A DNA stretch of 58,460 nucleotides, from contig NZ_QNUE01000019.1 in the NCBI RefSeq assembly GCF_003385595.1, positions 1 through 58,460 on the forward strand. Direction: 5' to 3'. The position numbers and the translations under genes were made by a program. Shown here piece after piece: positions 24,732 through 32,715 of the stretch. This DNA comes from Chryseobacterium flavum (GTDB taxonomy: Bacteria > Bacteroidota > Bacteroidia > Flavobacteriales > Weeksellaceae). The notes under the pieces are model-generated. The model saw only the letters and a program-made list of their open reading frames with translations, made no database searches and was not told the origin of the DNA. The first letter of the stretch is position 1. Every line of letters starts with the position of its first letter.

Positions 24732-26627
24732 TTATTTTACTTCTTCGAAGTCTGCATCCTGTACATCTTCACCTCCTGCATTATTACCTCCAGGATTTTG
24801 AGTTCCTGCATCAGCACCCGGCTGTTGACCAGCTGCATATAATTCCTCAGAAGCTGCCATCCAAGCTGCATCCAAAGCTTCAGTCTTAGCTTTTACATCA
24901 TCAGCATTTTTAGCTTCGAAAGCTGTTTTCAGTTCAGCTGCTGCACTTTCAATTGCTGCTTTTTTATCAGCAGAAAGTTTTTCACCGAATTCTTTCAATT
25001 GTTTTTCAGTCTGGAAAATCAATCCGTCAGCTTTATTGAAGATCTCAACTTCTTCTTTTCTCTTCGCATCTGCTGCAGAGTTTTCCTGAGCTTCTTTTTT
25101 CATTCTCTCGATTTCTTCATCAGAAAGTCCTGAAGAAGCCTGGATTTTAATAGACTGCTCTTTACCTGTTCCTTTATCTTTAGCAGATACACTCAGGATA
25201 CCATTCGCATCAATATCGAAAGTTACTTCAATTTGAGGAACTCCTCTTGGTGCAGGTGGAATATCTGTAAGATCAAATCTACCGATTTCCTTATTATCGT
25301 TGAACATTGGTCTTTCCCCCTGTCCTACTCTGATGCTTACCGCCGGCTGGTTATCAGAAGCCGTAGAGAATACCTCAGATTTTTTAGTTGGAATGGTTGT
25401 ATTCGCTTCGATAAGCTTAGTGAATACAGATCCCATTGTTTCAATACCTAAAGAAAGTGGTGTAACGTCAAGAAGTAATACATCCTTCACATCTCCTGTT
25501 AATACTCCACCCTGAATAGCTGCACCAATAGCTACAACCTCATCCGGGTTAACTCCTTTAGAAGGCTTCTTACCAAAGAATTTTTCTACTTCTTCCTGGA
25601 TGATCGGGATTCTTGTAGAACCTCCTACAAGGATTACTTCATCAATATCTGAAGTGGATAATCCTGCATCCTGTAGTGCTTTTTTACAAGGCTCCATAGA
25701 TCTTCTTACAAGATCAGCAGATAATTGTTCAAATTTAGCTTTAGTAAGAGTTTTTACCAAGTGTTTAGGACCTGTAGCTGTAGCAGTGATGTAAGGCAAG
25801 TTAATTTCAGTCTGAGGAGAAGAAGATAACTCGATTTTTGCCTTTTCAGCAGCTTCCTTCAATCTTTGAAGGGCAATAGCATCCGCTTTTAAATCTACAC
25901 CTTCCTCAGCTTTGAACTCATCAGCCATCCAGTTGATGATCACATCATCAAAGTCATCACCTCCCAGGTGGGTATCACCGTTAGTAGATAATACTTCGAA
26001 TACACCATCTCCCAAATCAAGGATAGAGATATCGAAAGTACCACCTCCAAGGTCATATACTGCAATTTTCTGATCTTTATGGTTTTTATCAAGACCATAC
26101 GCTAAAGCTGCAGCTGTAGGTTCGTTGATAATTCTTTCTACTTTAAGTCCGGCAATTTCACCAGCTTCTTTAGTAGCTTGTCTCTGTGCATCATTGAAGT
26201 ATGCAGGAACTGTAATTACAGCTCTTGTTACTTCCTGTCCAAGATAATCTTCAGCAGTCTTCTTCATCTTCTGAAGGGTCATTGCGGAGATTTCCTGTGG
26301 AGTATATTCTCTATCGTCAATTTTTACTTTTACAGTATCGTTTGGACCACTTACCACCTCATAAGGTACCCTTGAGATTTCTTTAGCGTCTTCTTTAAAA
26401 TGAGTTCCGATAAATCTTTTGATAGAGTATACAGTTTTCTTTGGATTCGTTACAGCCTGTCTTTTTGCAGGATCACCCACTTTTCTCTCTCCATCTTCTG
26501 TAAAGGCTACAATAGAAGGTGTTGTTCTTTTACCTTCTGCATTCGGGATAACAACAGGGTCTTTTCCCTCCATTACAGCAACACAAGAGTTGGTTGTTCC
26601 TAAGTCAATTCCAATTATTTTACTCAT
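24732..26627 (-). CDS. dnaK: Chaperone Hsp70 DnaK
   Basis: The 631-residue chaperone has the ATPase signatures IGIDLGTTNSCVAVMEG (about residue 4), YDLGGGTFDISILDLG (about 193) and VILVGGSTRIPIIQEEVE (about 330). The linker is DVLLLDVTPLSLGIETMG, and the C-terminal tail ends in DVQDADFEEVK, the EEVD-like bacterial tail. It refolds client proteins in the cytoplasm with DnaJ and GrpE, which are not in this window. It is monocistronic, with a strong terminator downstream and the M43 protease gene and its terminator upstream. No CIRCE-type palindrome is visible in the 100 bases upstream of the start. Confidence 0.98.
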   Translation of the reverse strand: MSKIIGIDLGTTNSCVAVMEGKDPVVIPNAEGKRTTPSIVAFTEDGERKVGDPAKRQAVTNPKKTVYSIKRFIGTHFKEDAKEISRVPYEVVSGPNDTVKVKIDDREYTPQEISAMTLQKMKKTAEDYLGQEVTRAVITVPAYFNDAQRQATKEAGEIAGLKVERIINEPTAAALAYGLDKNHKDQKIAVYDLGGGTFDISILDLGDGVFEVLSTNGDTHLGGDDFDDVIINWMADEFKAEEGVDLKADAIALQRLKEAAEKAKIELSSSPQTEINLPYITATATGPKHLVKTLTKAKFEQLSADLVRRSMEPCKKALQDAGLSTSDIDEVILVGGSTRIPIIQEEVEKFFGKKPSKGVNPDEVVAIGAAIQGGVLTGDVKDVLLLDVTPLSLGIETMGSVFTKLIEANTTIPTKKSEVFSTASDNQPAVSIRVGQGERPMFNDNKEIGRFDLTDIPPAPRGVPQIEVTFDIDANGILSVSAKDKGTGKEQSIKIQASSGLSDEEIERMKKEAQENSAADAKRKEEVEIFNKADGLIFQTEKQLKEFGEKLSADKKAAIESAAAELKTAFEAKNADDVKAKTEALDAAWMAASEELYAAGQQPGADAGTQNPGGNNAGGEDVQDADFEEVK

Positions 26628-26727
26628 AATATTTTATATTTTTTTCTAATTTAAGTTTAATTTACACTCTCAATTTCTCAATATCTGTACCATTCAAAGA
26701 TTTATGACAAAATGACACATTTAAAAT

Positions 26728-26752
26728 AAAAACCCCGATAACACGGGGCTTT
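26728..26752 (-). terminator. Intrinsic terminator of the M43 protease gene
   Basis: On the minus strand AAAGCCCCG pairs with CGGGGTTTT (one G-T wobble), followed by a T-rich tract. It separates the protease gene from dnaK. Confidence 0.8.
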
Positions 26753-26779
26753 CTATCCTTTAATATGGAAATATTTTCA

Positions 26780-28027
26780 TTATTTTTTGATAAACTTCAT
26801 CGATTTAATGAAGTTCCTGCCATTATAAGTTCTGACATAATAAACCCCACTCGCAAAGTCCTTCACATCTATTTTATCGGTTTCATTCCGGATAACAGCT
26901 TTTTTCACCAGTCTGCCTTCAGAATTAAAAATTTCTACCTCATCAATCTTTGTTAATGGTGACGCAATAGAAATATACTGGGTTGTAGGATTGGGAAAAA
27001 GATTAATGGAATTTGATTTTTCAACTTCATTAACAGCCAGGAAAGTACAGGCATTTGAATTTAATAAACTGGCCCTTGGCCCGGACAGTGTATTTTGAGC
27101 AATTGTCTTTTGATCATTGGTAAACATAGCCATCGAACCGTCCCTCACATAATCCATGTAATTCATAAACATGGCTCCAGTTGCTGTTGGATTACACATA
27201 AAGCTGTTGTCGGGAAATACAGGTGATCCAAAATATGGCTGGTTTGTGGCCGGAGTATCTGCACACCCATCATCATTTAAGGCTGTACCACATACAGTAG
27301 GGTTATTACTGGCTCCCCAGATATGATTGAGCCCGAAATAATGTCCGATTTCATGTGTTGCGGTTCTTCCTTTATTATAAGGAGCCTGTGCTGTTCCCAT
27401 AGTACCGAAAGCGGTATACGTAATACAAAGACCGTCATCAGGATATCCGGCTGCAACCGGAGGATAAGCCCATCCCAGTAAATTATTATTCGTAAATGCC
27501 CCCACCCAGATATTCAGATATTTTGATGGATCCCAGGCATTATCACCTCCGTTACTTCCAACATAATAATTGTCATCAAAAACAAAAGAAGAAGCTACGG
27601 ATTTCCTGATTATTCCGTTCGTTGGATTTCCGGAAGGATCTTTTGTTGCAAGACAAAAGGCAATTTGCATATCAGAAGCAGCGCCCTGAAATGCAGCAGG
27701 AACAACTGTACTGAAGTCCGCATTCAGCTTTCTGAAATCTGCGTTCAATACGGATAGCTGAGACTGAATCTGAGCATCAGAAATATTTTGTTCAGAATTT
27801 TTATACAAAACATGTACTACTACAGGAATGGTAACAACGTTTTCTTTTGCAAATGAACCCTTCTGTTTTCTTGTTAAGAAATTATCAAGATCTTTTTCAA
27901 TTAATTTAGCTTCAGGATTTTTCCTGTAAAACTGCTCGAGCTTCTCATAAGTAGCGCAACCTCTTTCCTGTCCGTATAAAGACAGAGAAAATGAAGCAGC
28001 GGCGAAGCAAAATAAATATTTTATCAT
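26780..28027 (-). CDS. M43 (pappalysin-like) zinc metalloprotease with T9SS C-terminal domain
   Basis: The 415-residue secreted protease starts at the ATG at 28027, with a signal peptide (YLFCFAAASFSLSLYGQ). The zinc motif HEIGHYFGLNH is at 225-235, with Glu226 as catalytic base and the Met-turn MNYMDY at 288-293, as in the M43 cytophagalysin subfamily. The C-terminus from about residue 343 (NLFPNPTTQYISI to FIKSMKFIKK) is a T9SS type A sorting domain, so it should be exported across the outer membrane. The longer reading from 28105 lies upstream of a complete promoter (28048-28078) and is rejected. It probably degrades extracellular protein for nutrition. Confidence 0.92.
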   Translation of the reverse strand: MIKYLFCFAAASFSLSLYGQERGCATYEKLEQFYRKNPEAKLIEKDLDNFLTRKQKGSFAKENVVTIPVVVHVLYKNSEQNISDAQIQSQLSVLNADFRKLNADFSTVVPAAFQGAASDMQIAFCLATKDPSGNPTNGIIRKSVASSFVFDDNYYVGSNGGDNAWDPSKYLNIWVGAFTNNNLLGWAYPPVAAGYPDDGLCITYTAFGTMGTAQAPYNKGRTATHEIGHYFGLNHIWGASNNPTVCGTALNDDGCADTPATNQPYFGSPVFPDNSFMCNPTATGAMFMNYMDYVRDGSMAMFTNDQKTIAQNTLSGPRASLLNSNACTFLAVNEVEKSNSINLFPNPTTQYISIASPLTKIDEVEIFNSEGRLVKKAVIRNETDKIDVKDFASGVYYVRTYNGRNFIKSMKFIKK

Positions 28028-28047
28028 CTTGTTTTTGTTTTGGTAAG

Positions 28048-28078
28048 CAAATATAGAAGCAGGAGATATACAGGACAA
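28048..28078 (-). promoter_or_regulatory. Full Bacteroidota-type promoter of the M43 protease gene
   Basis: On the minus strand TTG (28078-28076), a 20-base spacer and TATATTTG (28055-28048) match the TTG-N17-23-TAnnTTTG consensus. The -7 box ends 20 bases before the ATG at 28027. Confidence 0.75.
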
Positions 28079-28542
28079 TACCAACATCCCTAATCCAGTA
28101 AACAATACTACAACAATTGAATTATAAAGTATTTTATTAACTACAATAAGAATTATAAAAAATTTAATTCACAATAAACACTATTGAAATTTCCTCTAAA
28201 AACACAAAAACATAGAATAAAATAAAATAAACCAGTATTTTACCAAACACATTCTATCAATATTCTATAATTTTAATGATATAATTTAAGGACATTCCAT
28301 ATACTTAATGAGTGGAAACATACAGTTCTGTATCCTATAAATTTTTGTTGCTCCAAAAAATAACCACTGAATCAAGAAGTCATTTGAAATATATTGTGTT
28401 CTTACATTTTAATCCTGCGTTAAACTGACGGATATGATCAAATTAAGTCCTTTATTGACCCGGCACTAAAAATAATTCACGATTCTTTCAAAATTAATCA
28501 AAGTTTAACCTAAGAAATAGAGGCAGAAACTGTACGAATTAT
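28079..28542. other. Intergenic region, no gene seen
   Basis: This stretch of 464 bases between divergent genes (M43 protease and ppk1) is very AT-rich and has stops in every frame. I see no hairpin of note, repeat or small-ORF candidate. It may hold upstream regulatory sites for ppk1. Confidence 0.45.
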
Positions 28543-28550
28543 TATTTTTG
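28543..28550 (+). promoter_or_regulatory. Putative -7 promoter box of ppk1-ppx
   Basis: TATTTTTG matches TAnnTTTG and ends 20 bases before the ATG at 28571. No well-placed TTG at -33 and no Pho box that I recognise are visible upstream. Confidence 0.55.
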
Positions 28551-28570
28551 ATAAAATATATCCATTTATA

Positions 28571-30643
28571 ATGTCATTACACTTTAATCCACGAGATATT
28601 ACATGGCTGGCCTTCAATGAAAGAGTATTACAGGAAGCTATGGACGAAAACGTTCCTCTGCATTTAAGAATACGTTTCCTGGGAATTTTCTCCAACAATC
28701 TGGATGAATTTTTCAGAGTACGTGTAGCCGGATTAAAACGTGCCATGGATTTTAAGGAAAAAGTAATTGCAGAATCCTTTTATCAGCCACCCTCCAAAAT
28801 TCTTCAGCGCATCAATGATGTTGTTATGAAACAACAGTTGAATTTCGATAAAACCTGGAAAAAAATCCAGACTGAAATGGCTGATCATAAAGTTTTTATT
28901 AAAAATTCTAAAAATCTGACGACCAGACAAAAAGAATTTATCAGAACTTATTTTGATGAAGTTGTAGAATCCAATGTCATTCCTATACTTCTTCATGAAA
29001 ACACCCCGATGCCCTATCTGAGGGATAAAAGTCTTTATCTGGGAGTAGCAATGAGAAAAAAAGACTGGCAGTATTCCAGCAACTATGCTATTATTGAGAT
29101 TCCTTCCCGTTTTGTAGGAAGGTTCGTATTACTGCCTACTGAAGACCCTGAAGAAAAAAATGTCATGCTTCTTGAAGATGTCATTACTTTTAACCTTCCT
29201 CATATTTTCTCTTATTTCGGTTATGATGAATTTGCTGCAAATGCTTTTAAAGTAACAAAAGATGCTGAACTGGATCTGGATAATGATATCCGTACCAATT
29301 TTGCAGAGAAAATAGAAAAAGGACTTAAAAACAGAAGAAAAGGAAAACCTACCCGTTTTGTCTTTGATAAAGATATGGATAAGGCCCTGCTGGAACTTCT
29401 GATCAGAAAGCTGAATCTGACCAAAAAAGACAGTATTATTCCCGGTGGGAAAATTCATAATTTTAAACACTTTATGGATTTTCCGGATGTCTTTGAGACC
29501 TACGAAAAACCTGTGGAAAGAACCTCCTTTACCCATCAGGCTTTTGAACATGGAGAAAGGGTTACTGATGTTATTCTGAAAGAAGATGTACTGCTCACCT
29601 TCCCCTATCATAAATATAATCCGGTAATTGATCTCCTGCGTGAAGCTGCAATGGATCCTGATGTAAAATCTATACAGATCACAGCCTATCGTCTGGCCAG
29701 CAATTCAAAGATCATTAATGCACTGATCTACGCAGCCAGAAATGGTAAAGAAGTGACCGTTATGCTGGAACTTCAGGCAAGATTTGATGAAGAATCCAAC
29801 CTGGAGTGGAAAGATATGCTGGAACCGGAAGGCATTACTGTTTTAGTAGGTCTTCCTAATAAAAAAGTGCATGCAAAGCTTTGTATCATCAAAAAAAGAT
29901 CTCATAACAAAACCATTCAATATGGATTTGTGAGCACCGGAAATTTCAACGAAAAGACAGCAAGGATCTACGGAGACCATCTGTTAATGACTGCAGATCG
30001 TGGGATTATGGCAGATATCAACAAAGTTTTCAATGTTCTTAAAAAGCCGAAAGAAGACTATCTTCCGGTTTTAAAAACCTGTAAAAACTTATTGGTCTGT
30101 CCTCAGTTTATGCGTGAAAAAATCGTTCATCATATTGACAAGGAGATAGAAGAGGCCAGATCAGGGAAAAAAGCAGAAATCATTGTTAAAGTTAATTCAT
30201 TGAGTGACAGATCCCTGATTGAAAAATTATATGATGCTGCAAAGGCAGGAGTTGTCATAAAACTTATTGTAAGAGGTATTTACTGTGCAGTCAATCAAAA
30301 AGAATTCAAAGAAAAGATAAAAGCAATCAGCATTGTTGATGAATACCTGGAACATGCCAGAGTAATGTATTTTTATAACAAAGGTGCTGAAGACATGTAT
30401 ATTTCTTCTGCAGACTGGATGACCAGAAACCTTGATTACAGAATTGAGGCTGCAGCAAAAATTACAGATAAAAACCTTAAAAAAGAATTGAAAGATATTC
30501 TGGATATCCAGCTCAGGGATAATGTGAAAGCAAGGATCCTGGATAAAAAACTGAGGAATGAATATGTAAGGAATGACAAAAAGGAATGTCGTTCACAAAT
30601 CGAAACCTATATATATTTAAAAGCTAAAACCAACAAAAAATGA
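28571..30643 (+). CDS. ppk1: Polyphosphate kinase 1
   Basis: The 690-residue enzyme reversibly polymerises the gamma phosphate of ATP into polyphosphate. The N domain starts FNPRDITWLAFNERVLQEA. The autophosphorylated histidine is His434 in KVHAKLCII, and the second active-site histidine is His595 in EHARVMYFY. SADWMTRNLDYRIEA in the last third is also a family signature. Its length is typical. The stop overlaps the ppx start by ATGA (30640-30643), so the two are translationally coupled: synthesis and breakdown of polyphosphate are made together. It is cytoplasmic or membrane-associated. Confidence 0.97.
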   Translation: MSLHFNPRDITWLAFNERVLQEAMDENVPLHLRIRFLGIFSNNLDEFFRVRVAGLKRAMDFKEKVIAESFYQPPSKILQRINDVVMKQQLNFDKTWKKIQTEMADHKVFIKNSKNLTTRQKEFIRTYFDEVVESNVIPILLHENTPMPYLRDKSLYLGVAMRKKDWQYSSNYAIIEIPSRFVGRFVLLPTEDPEEKNVMLLEDVITFNLPHIFSYFGYDEFAANAFKVTKDAELDLDNDIRTNFAEKIEKGLKNRRKGKPTRFVFDKDMDKALLELLIRKLNLTKKDSIIPGGKIHNFKHFMDFPDVFETYEKPVERTSFTHQAFEHGERVTDVILKEDVLLTFPYHKYNPVIDLLREAAMDPDVKSIQITAYRLASNSKIINALIYAARNGKEVTVMLELQARFDEESNLEWKDMLEPEGITVLVGLPNKKVHAKLCIIKKRSHNKTIQYGFVSTGNFNEKTARIYGDHLLMTADRGIMADINKVFNVLKKPKEDYLPVLKTCKNLLVCPQFMREKIVHHIDKEIEEARSGKKAEIIVKVNSLSDRSLIEKLYDAAKAGVVIKLIVRGIYCAVNQKEFKEKIKAISIVDEYLEHARVMYFYNKGAEDMYISSADWMTRNLDYRIEAAAKITDKNLKKELKDILDIQLRDNVKARILDKKLRNEYVRNDKKECRSQIETYIYLKAKTNKK

Positions 30644-31524
30644 AGATAGCAGCGATAGACATAGGAAGTAATGCAGCACGCCTTCTTATTAATGAAGTAA
30701 AAATAAATAACAGAAAGCCGGAATTCATTAAACTTAATCTCTTACGGATCCCCCTGAGACTCGGTATGGATGTATTTACTATTGGTAAAATAGGCACCGA
30801 AAGAGAAAAAATGGTCATTGATTCAATGAAAATATTCAGTGACCTGATGAGAATCTATAAAGTTGACCATTACAGGGCCTGTGCAACCAGTGCCATGCGT
30901 GATGCAGCCAATGGTAATGAAATCATAAGGCAGGTAAAGGAAACTTCAGGAATCAATATAGAGATCATCTCCGGAGATGAAGAAGCTACTTTAATTTATG
31001 AAAACCACGTGGCAGAAGGACTCGATAAAGAGTTTGCCTATTTATATATTGATGTAGGCGGCGGCTCTACCGAGCTTACCTTTTACGAAAATGGTAAAAT
31101 GGTGTATGAAAGGTCCTTCAATATCGGAACCATCCGCTTGCTTAACAACCTGGTAACGATGGATAACTGGAAGGAAATGAAAGATGAGATCAAAAAAAAT
31201 ATAGTAAGTAAAAAACCTATTGTAGCCATTGGTTCAGGAGGAAACATTAACAAGGTATTCTCTATGAGTAAGACCAAAGACGGAAAACCAATGTCTCTCT
31301 CACATCTTAAGAAAGTATACAAGGAATTCAATGAGCTTTCTGTAAGCGAAAGAATGACAAGATACAGCCTTAGGGAAGACCGGGCGGATGTTTTGGTTCA
31401 TGCCCTCAATATTTTCAATAATGTAATGACCTGGGCTGATATCAACCGCATTTTTGTTCCAAAAATTTCTGTAGCTGACGGCCTGATACAGAATATATAC
31501 AGCCAGCTGCAACATAAAAAATAA
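30640..31524 (+). CDS. ppx: Ppx/GppA-family exopolyphosphatase
   Basis: The 294-residue protein has the ASKHA-fold motifs AAIDIGSNAARLLI at the N-terminus, CATSAMRDAANG in the middle and the phosphate-2 loop YIDVGGGSTELTFYENG around residue 130. Family members remove terminal phosphate from polyphosphate or hydrolyse pppGpp; the short length without a C-terminal HD domain fits the core enzyme. Its ATG overlaps the ppk1 stop (ATGA). A hairpin at 31542 follows. Which of polyphosphate or pppGpp is preferred cannot be told. Confidence 0.93.
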   Translation: MKIAAIDIGSNAARLLINEVKINNRKPEFIKLNLLRIPLRLGMDVFTIGKIGTEREKMVIDSMKIFSDLMRIYKVDHYRACATSAMRDAANGNEIIRQVKETSGINIEIISGDEEATLIYENHVAEGLDKEFAYLYIDVGGGSTELTFYENGKMVYERSFNIGTIRLLNNLVTMDNWKEMKDEIKKNIVSKKPIVAIGSGGNINKVFSMSKTKDGKPMSLSHLKKVYKEFNELSVSERMTRYSLREDRADVLVHALNIFNNVMTWADINRIFVPKISVADGLIQNIYSQLQHKK

Positions 31525-31541
31525 TTTAAACTACACTTCAT

Positions 31542-31574
31542 AAAGCCAGTCATTTTTGTCCGGCTTTCTTTTTT
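31542..31574 (+). terminator. Terminator after ppk1-ppx
   Basis: AAAGCC (31542-31547) pairs with GGCTTT (31562-31567) with a T-run after it. The stem is short but well placed 18 bases after the ppx stop. Confidence 0.6.
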
Positions 31575-31779
31575 CATGAATCTTTCAAATCCATTCCGGA
31601 AAAAAGGATGTTACTGTAACCGGAGTTTAAATCCGGCAAAACAGAAAACAATTCTTAAACCAGACTGTTCATAAATTAATAAATAGGTTGTCTTCATTTC
31701 GTTAAAAAAAAATTAATCTGATAATATTTTAAAGTAAAATATCCTCTTTGCCCGTCATACAAATATTAATAACAAAGCA

Positions 31780-32433
31780 ATGGCCCCACTCAAAATAATC
31801 ATTACAGGAGCTACAGGAATGGTAGGTGAAGGAGTTTTAATGGAATGTCTTGGAAATCCCAATGTCTCTGAAATCTTAAGCATAAGCAGAAAATCATCCG
31901 GAAAAAAGCATCCAAAGTTAAAAGAATATTTTGTTCCTGATTTTTTGAAAATCAATATTGATGATGAAAACCTCAAAGGGTATGATGCCTGCTTTTTTTG
32001 TGCAGGAATCAGCAGTATTGGTATGAATGAAGAAGACTATACCAGAATTACCTATGAAACGACCATTCATTTTGCCAAAGCAGTAATGCACCAGAACCCT
32101 GAAATGGTTTTCAATTATGTTTCAGGAGCTCAAACCGATAGTTCGGAAAGTGGAAAAACCATGTGGGCAAGGGTAAAAGGAAGAACAGAAAACGCTTTAA
32201 AAAGAATGAACTTTAAAGCTGTCTATAATTTTCGGCCGGGATTTATGAAACCAGTTGAAGGCCAATTGAATGTAAAATGGTTTTTCAAACCTTTTATTTG
32301 GTTTTTCCCTGTTTTTTTACCGTCAAAATCATTAACTTTACACGAAGTAGGAAGAGCCATGATCAATGCTGTACAAAAAGGATACCCTACATCAACTTTA
32401 GAGATTAGAGATATTAAAAATTTAGCGATATGA
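31780..32433 (+). CDS. NAD(P)-binding epimerase / NmrA-like protein
   Basis: The 217-residue protein has an N-terminal Rossmann motif GATGMVGEGVL (residues 10-20), CFFCAGISS as the second strand, YETTIHFAKAV, and MVFNYVSGAQTDSSE. It resembles atypical short-chain dehydrogenases such as HTATIP2/NmrA-like proteins, without a clear YxxxK catalytic pair. The cofactor could be used structurally or for sensing. Its stop overlaps the start of the next gene, a 49-residue membrane peptide, by ATGA. No pathway context is visible. Confidence 0.82.
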   Translation: MAPLKIIITGATGMVGEGVLMECLGNPNVSEILSISRKSSGKKHPKLKEYFVPDFLKINIDDENLKGYDACFFCAGISSIGMNEEDYTRITYETTIHFAKAVMHQNPEMVFNYVSGAQTDSSESGKTMWARVKGRTENALKRMNFKAVYNFRPGFMKPVEGQLNVKWFFKPFIWFFPVFLPSKSLTLHEVGRAMINAVQKGYPTSTLEIRDIKNLAI

Positions 32434-32579
32434 GAGACATGTTAAAAAGAATTGTTCTGGTTATTTTTGTACTCTTGCTTCTGACCGCAATTTCAGGATT
32501 TTTCTACATGCAGAAACATCCGCTGGAAGGAAATAAGGCCGGAAATATTTTAAATTTTTCCGGAAAGTCTGCAAAATAA
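32430..32579 (+). CDS. Small membrane peptide (49 aa) coupled to the epimerase gene
   Basis: This 49-residue ORF starts in an ATGA overlap with the stop of the epimerase gene (32430-32433). It has a short basic head (MRDMLKR), one hydrophobic helix (residues 8-25, IVLVIFVLLLLTAISGFF) and a polar tail (YMQKHPLEGNKAGN). The overlap argues for translational coupling, so the peptide may anchor or modulate the epimerase-like partner. I recognise no family. Because it is short, its reality is likely but not proven. Confidence 0.6.
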   Translation: MRDMLKRIVLVIFVLLLLTAISGFFYMQKHPLEGNKAGNILNFSGKSAK

Positions 32580-32686
32580 AACATCTGATAACAGTCATTG
32601 ATATCTTTTAATTTTACTAAGCCCTGCGGACCTGTTTTTTAAACATTTCTTAAAGTTCCATTAAAACAATTACGAAAGAGAAAGTT

Positions 32687-32694
32687 CATTTTTG
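32687..32694 (+). promoter_or_regulatory. Near-consensus -7 box of the 32716 gene
   Basis: CATTTTTG differs from TAnnTTTG in the first base and ends 21 bases before the ATG at 32716. An in-frame TTG at 32692 falls inside it, so the longer reading is unlikely. Confidence 0.4.
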
Positions 32695-32715
32695 TATTTA
32701 TCTAAGAGTATAAAA

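Noticed and set aside
29129..29611. 160-residue minus-strand frame inside ppk1
   Set aside because: It is antisense to a conserved coding region, with unusual low-complexity Phe/Lys composition and no promoter.
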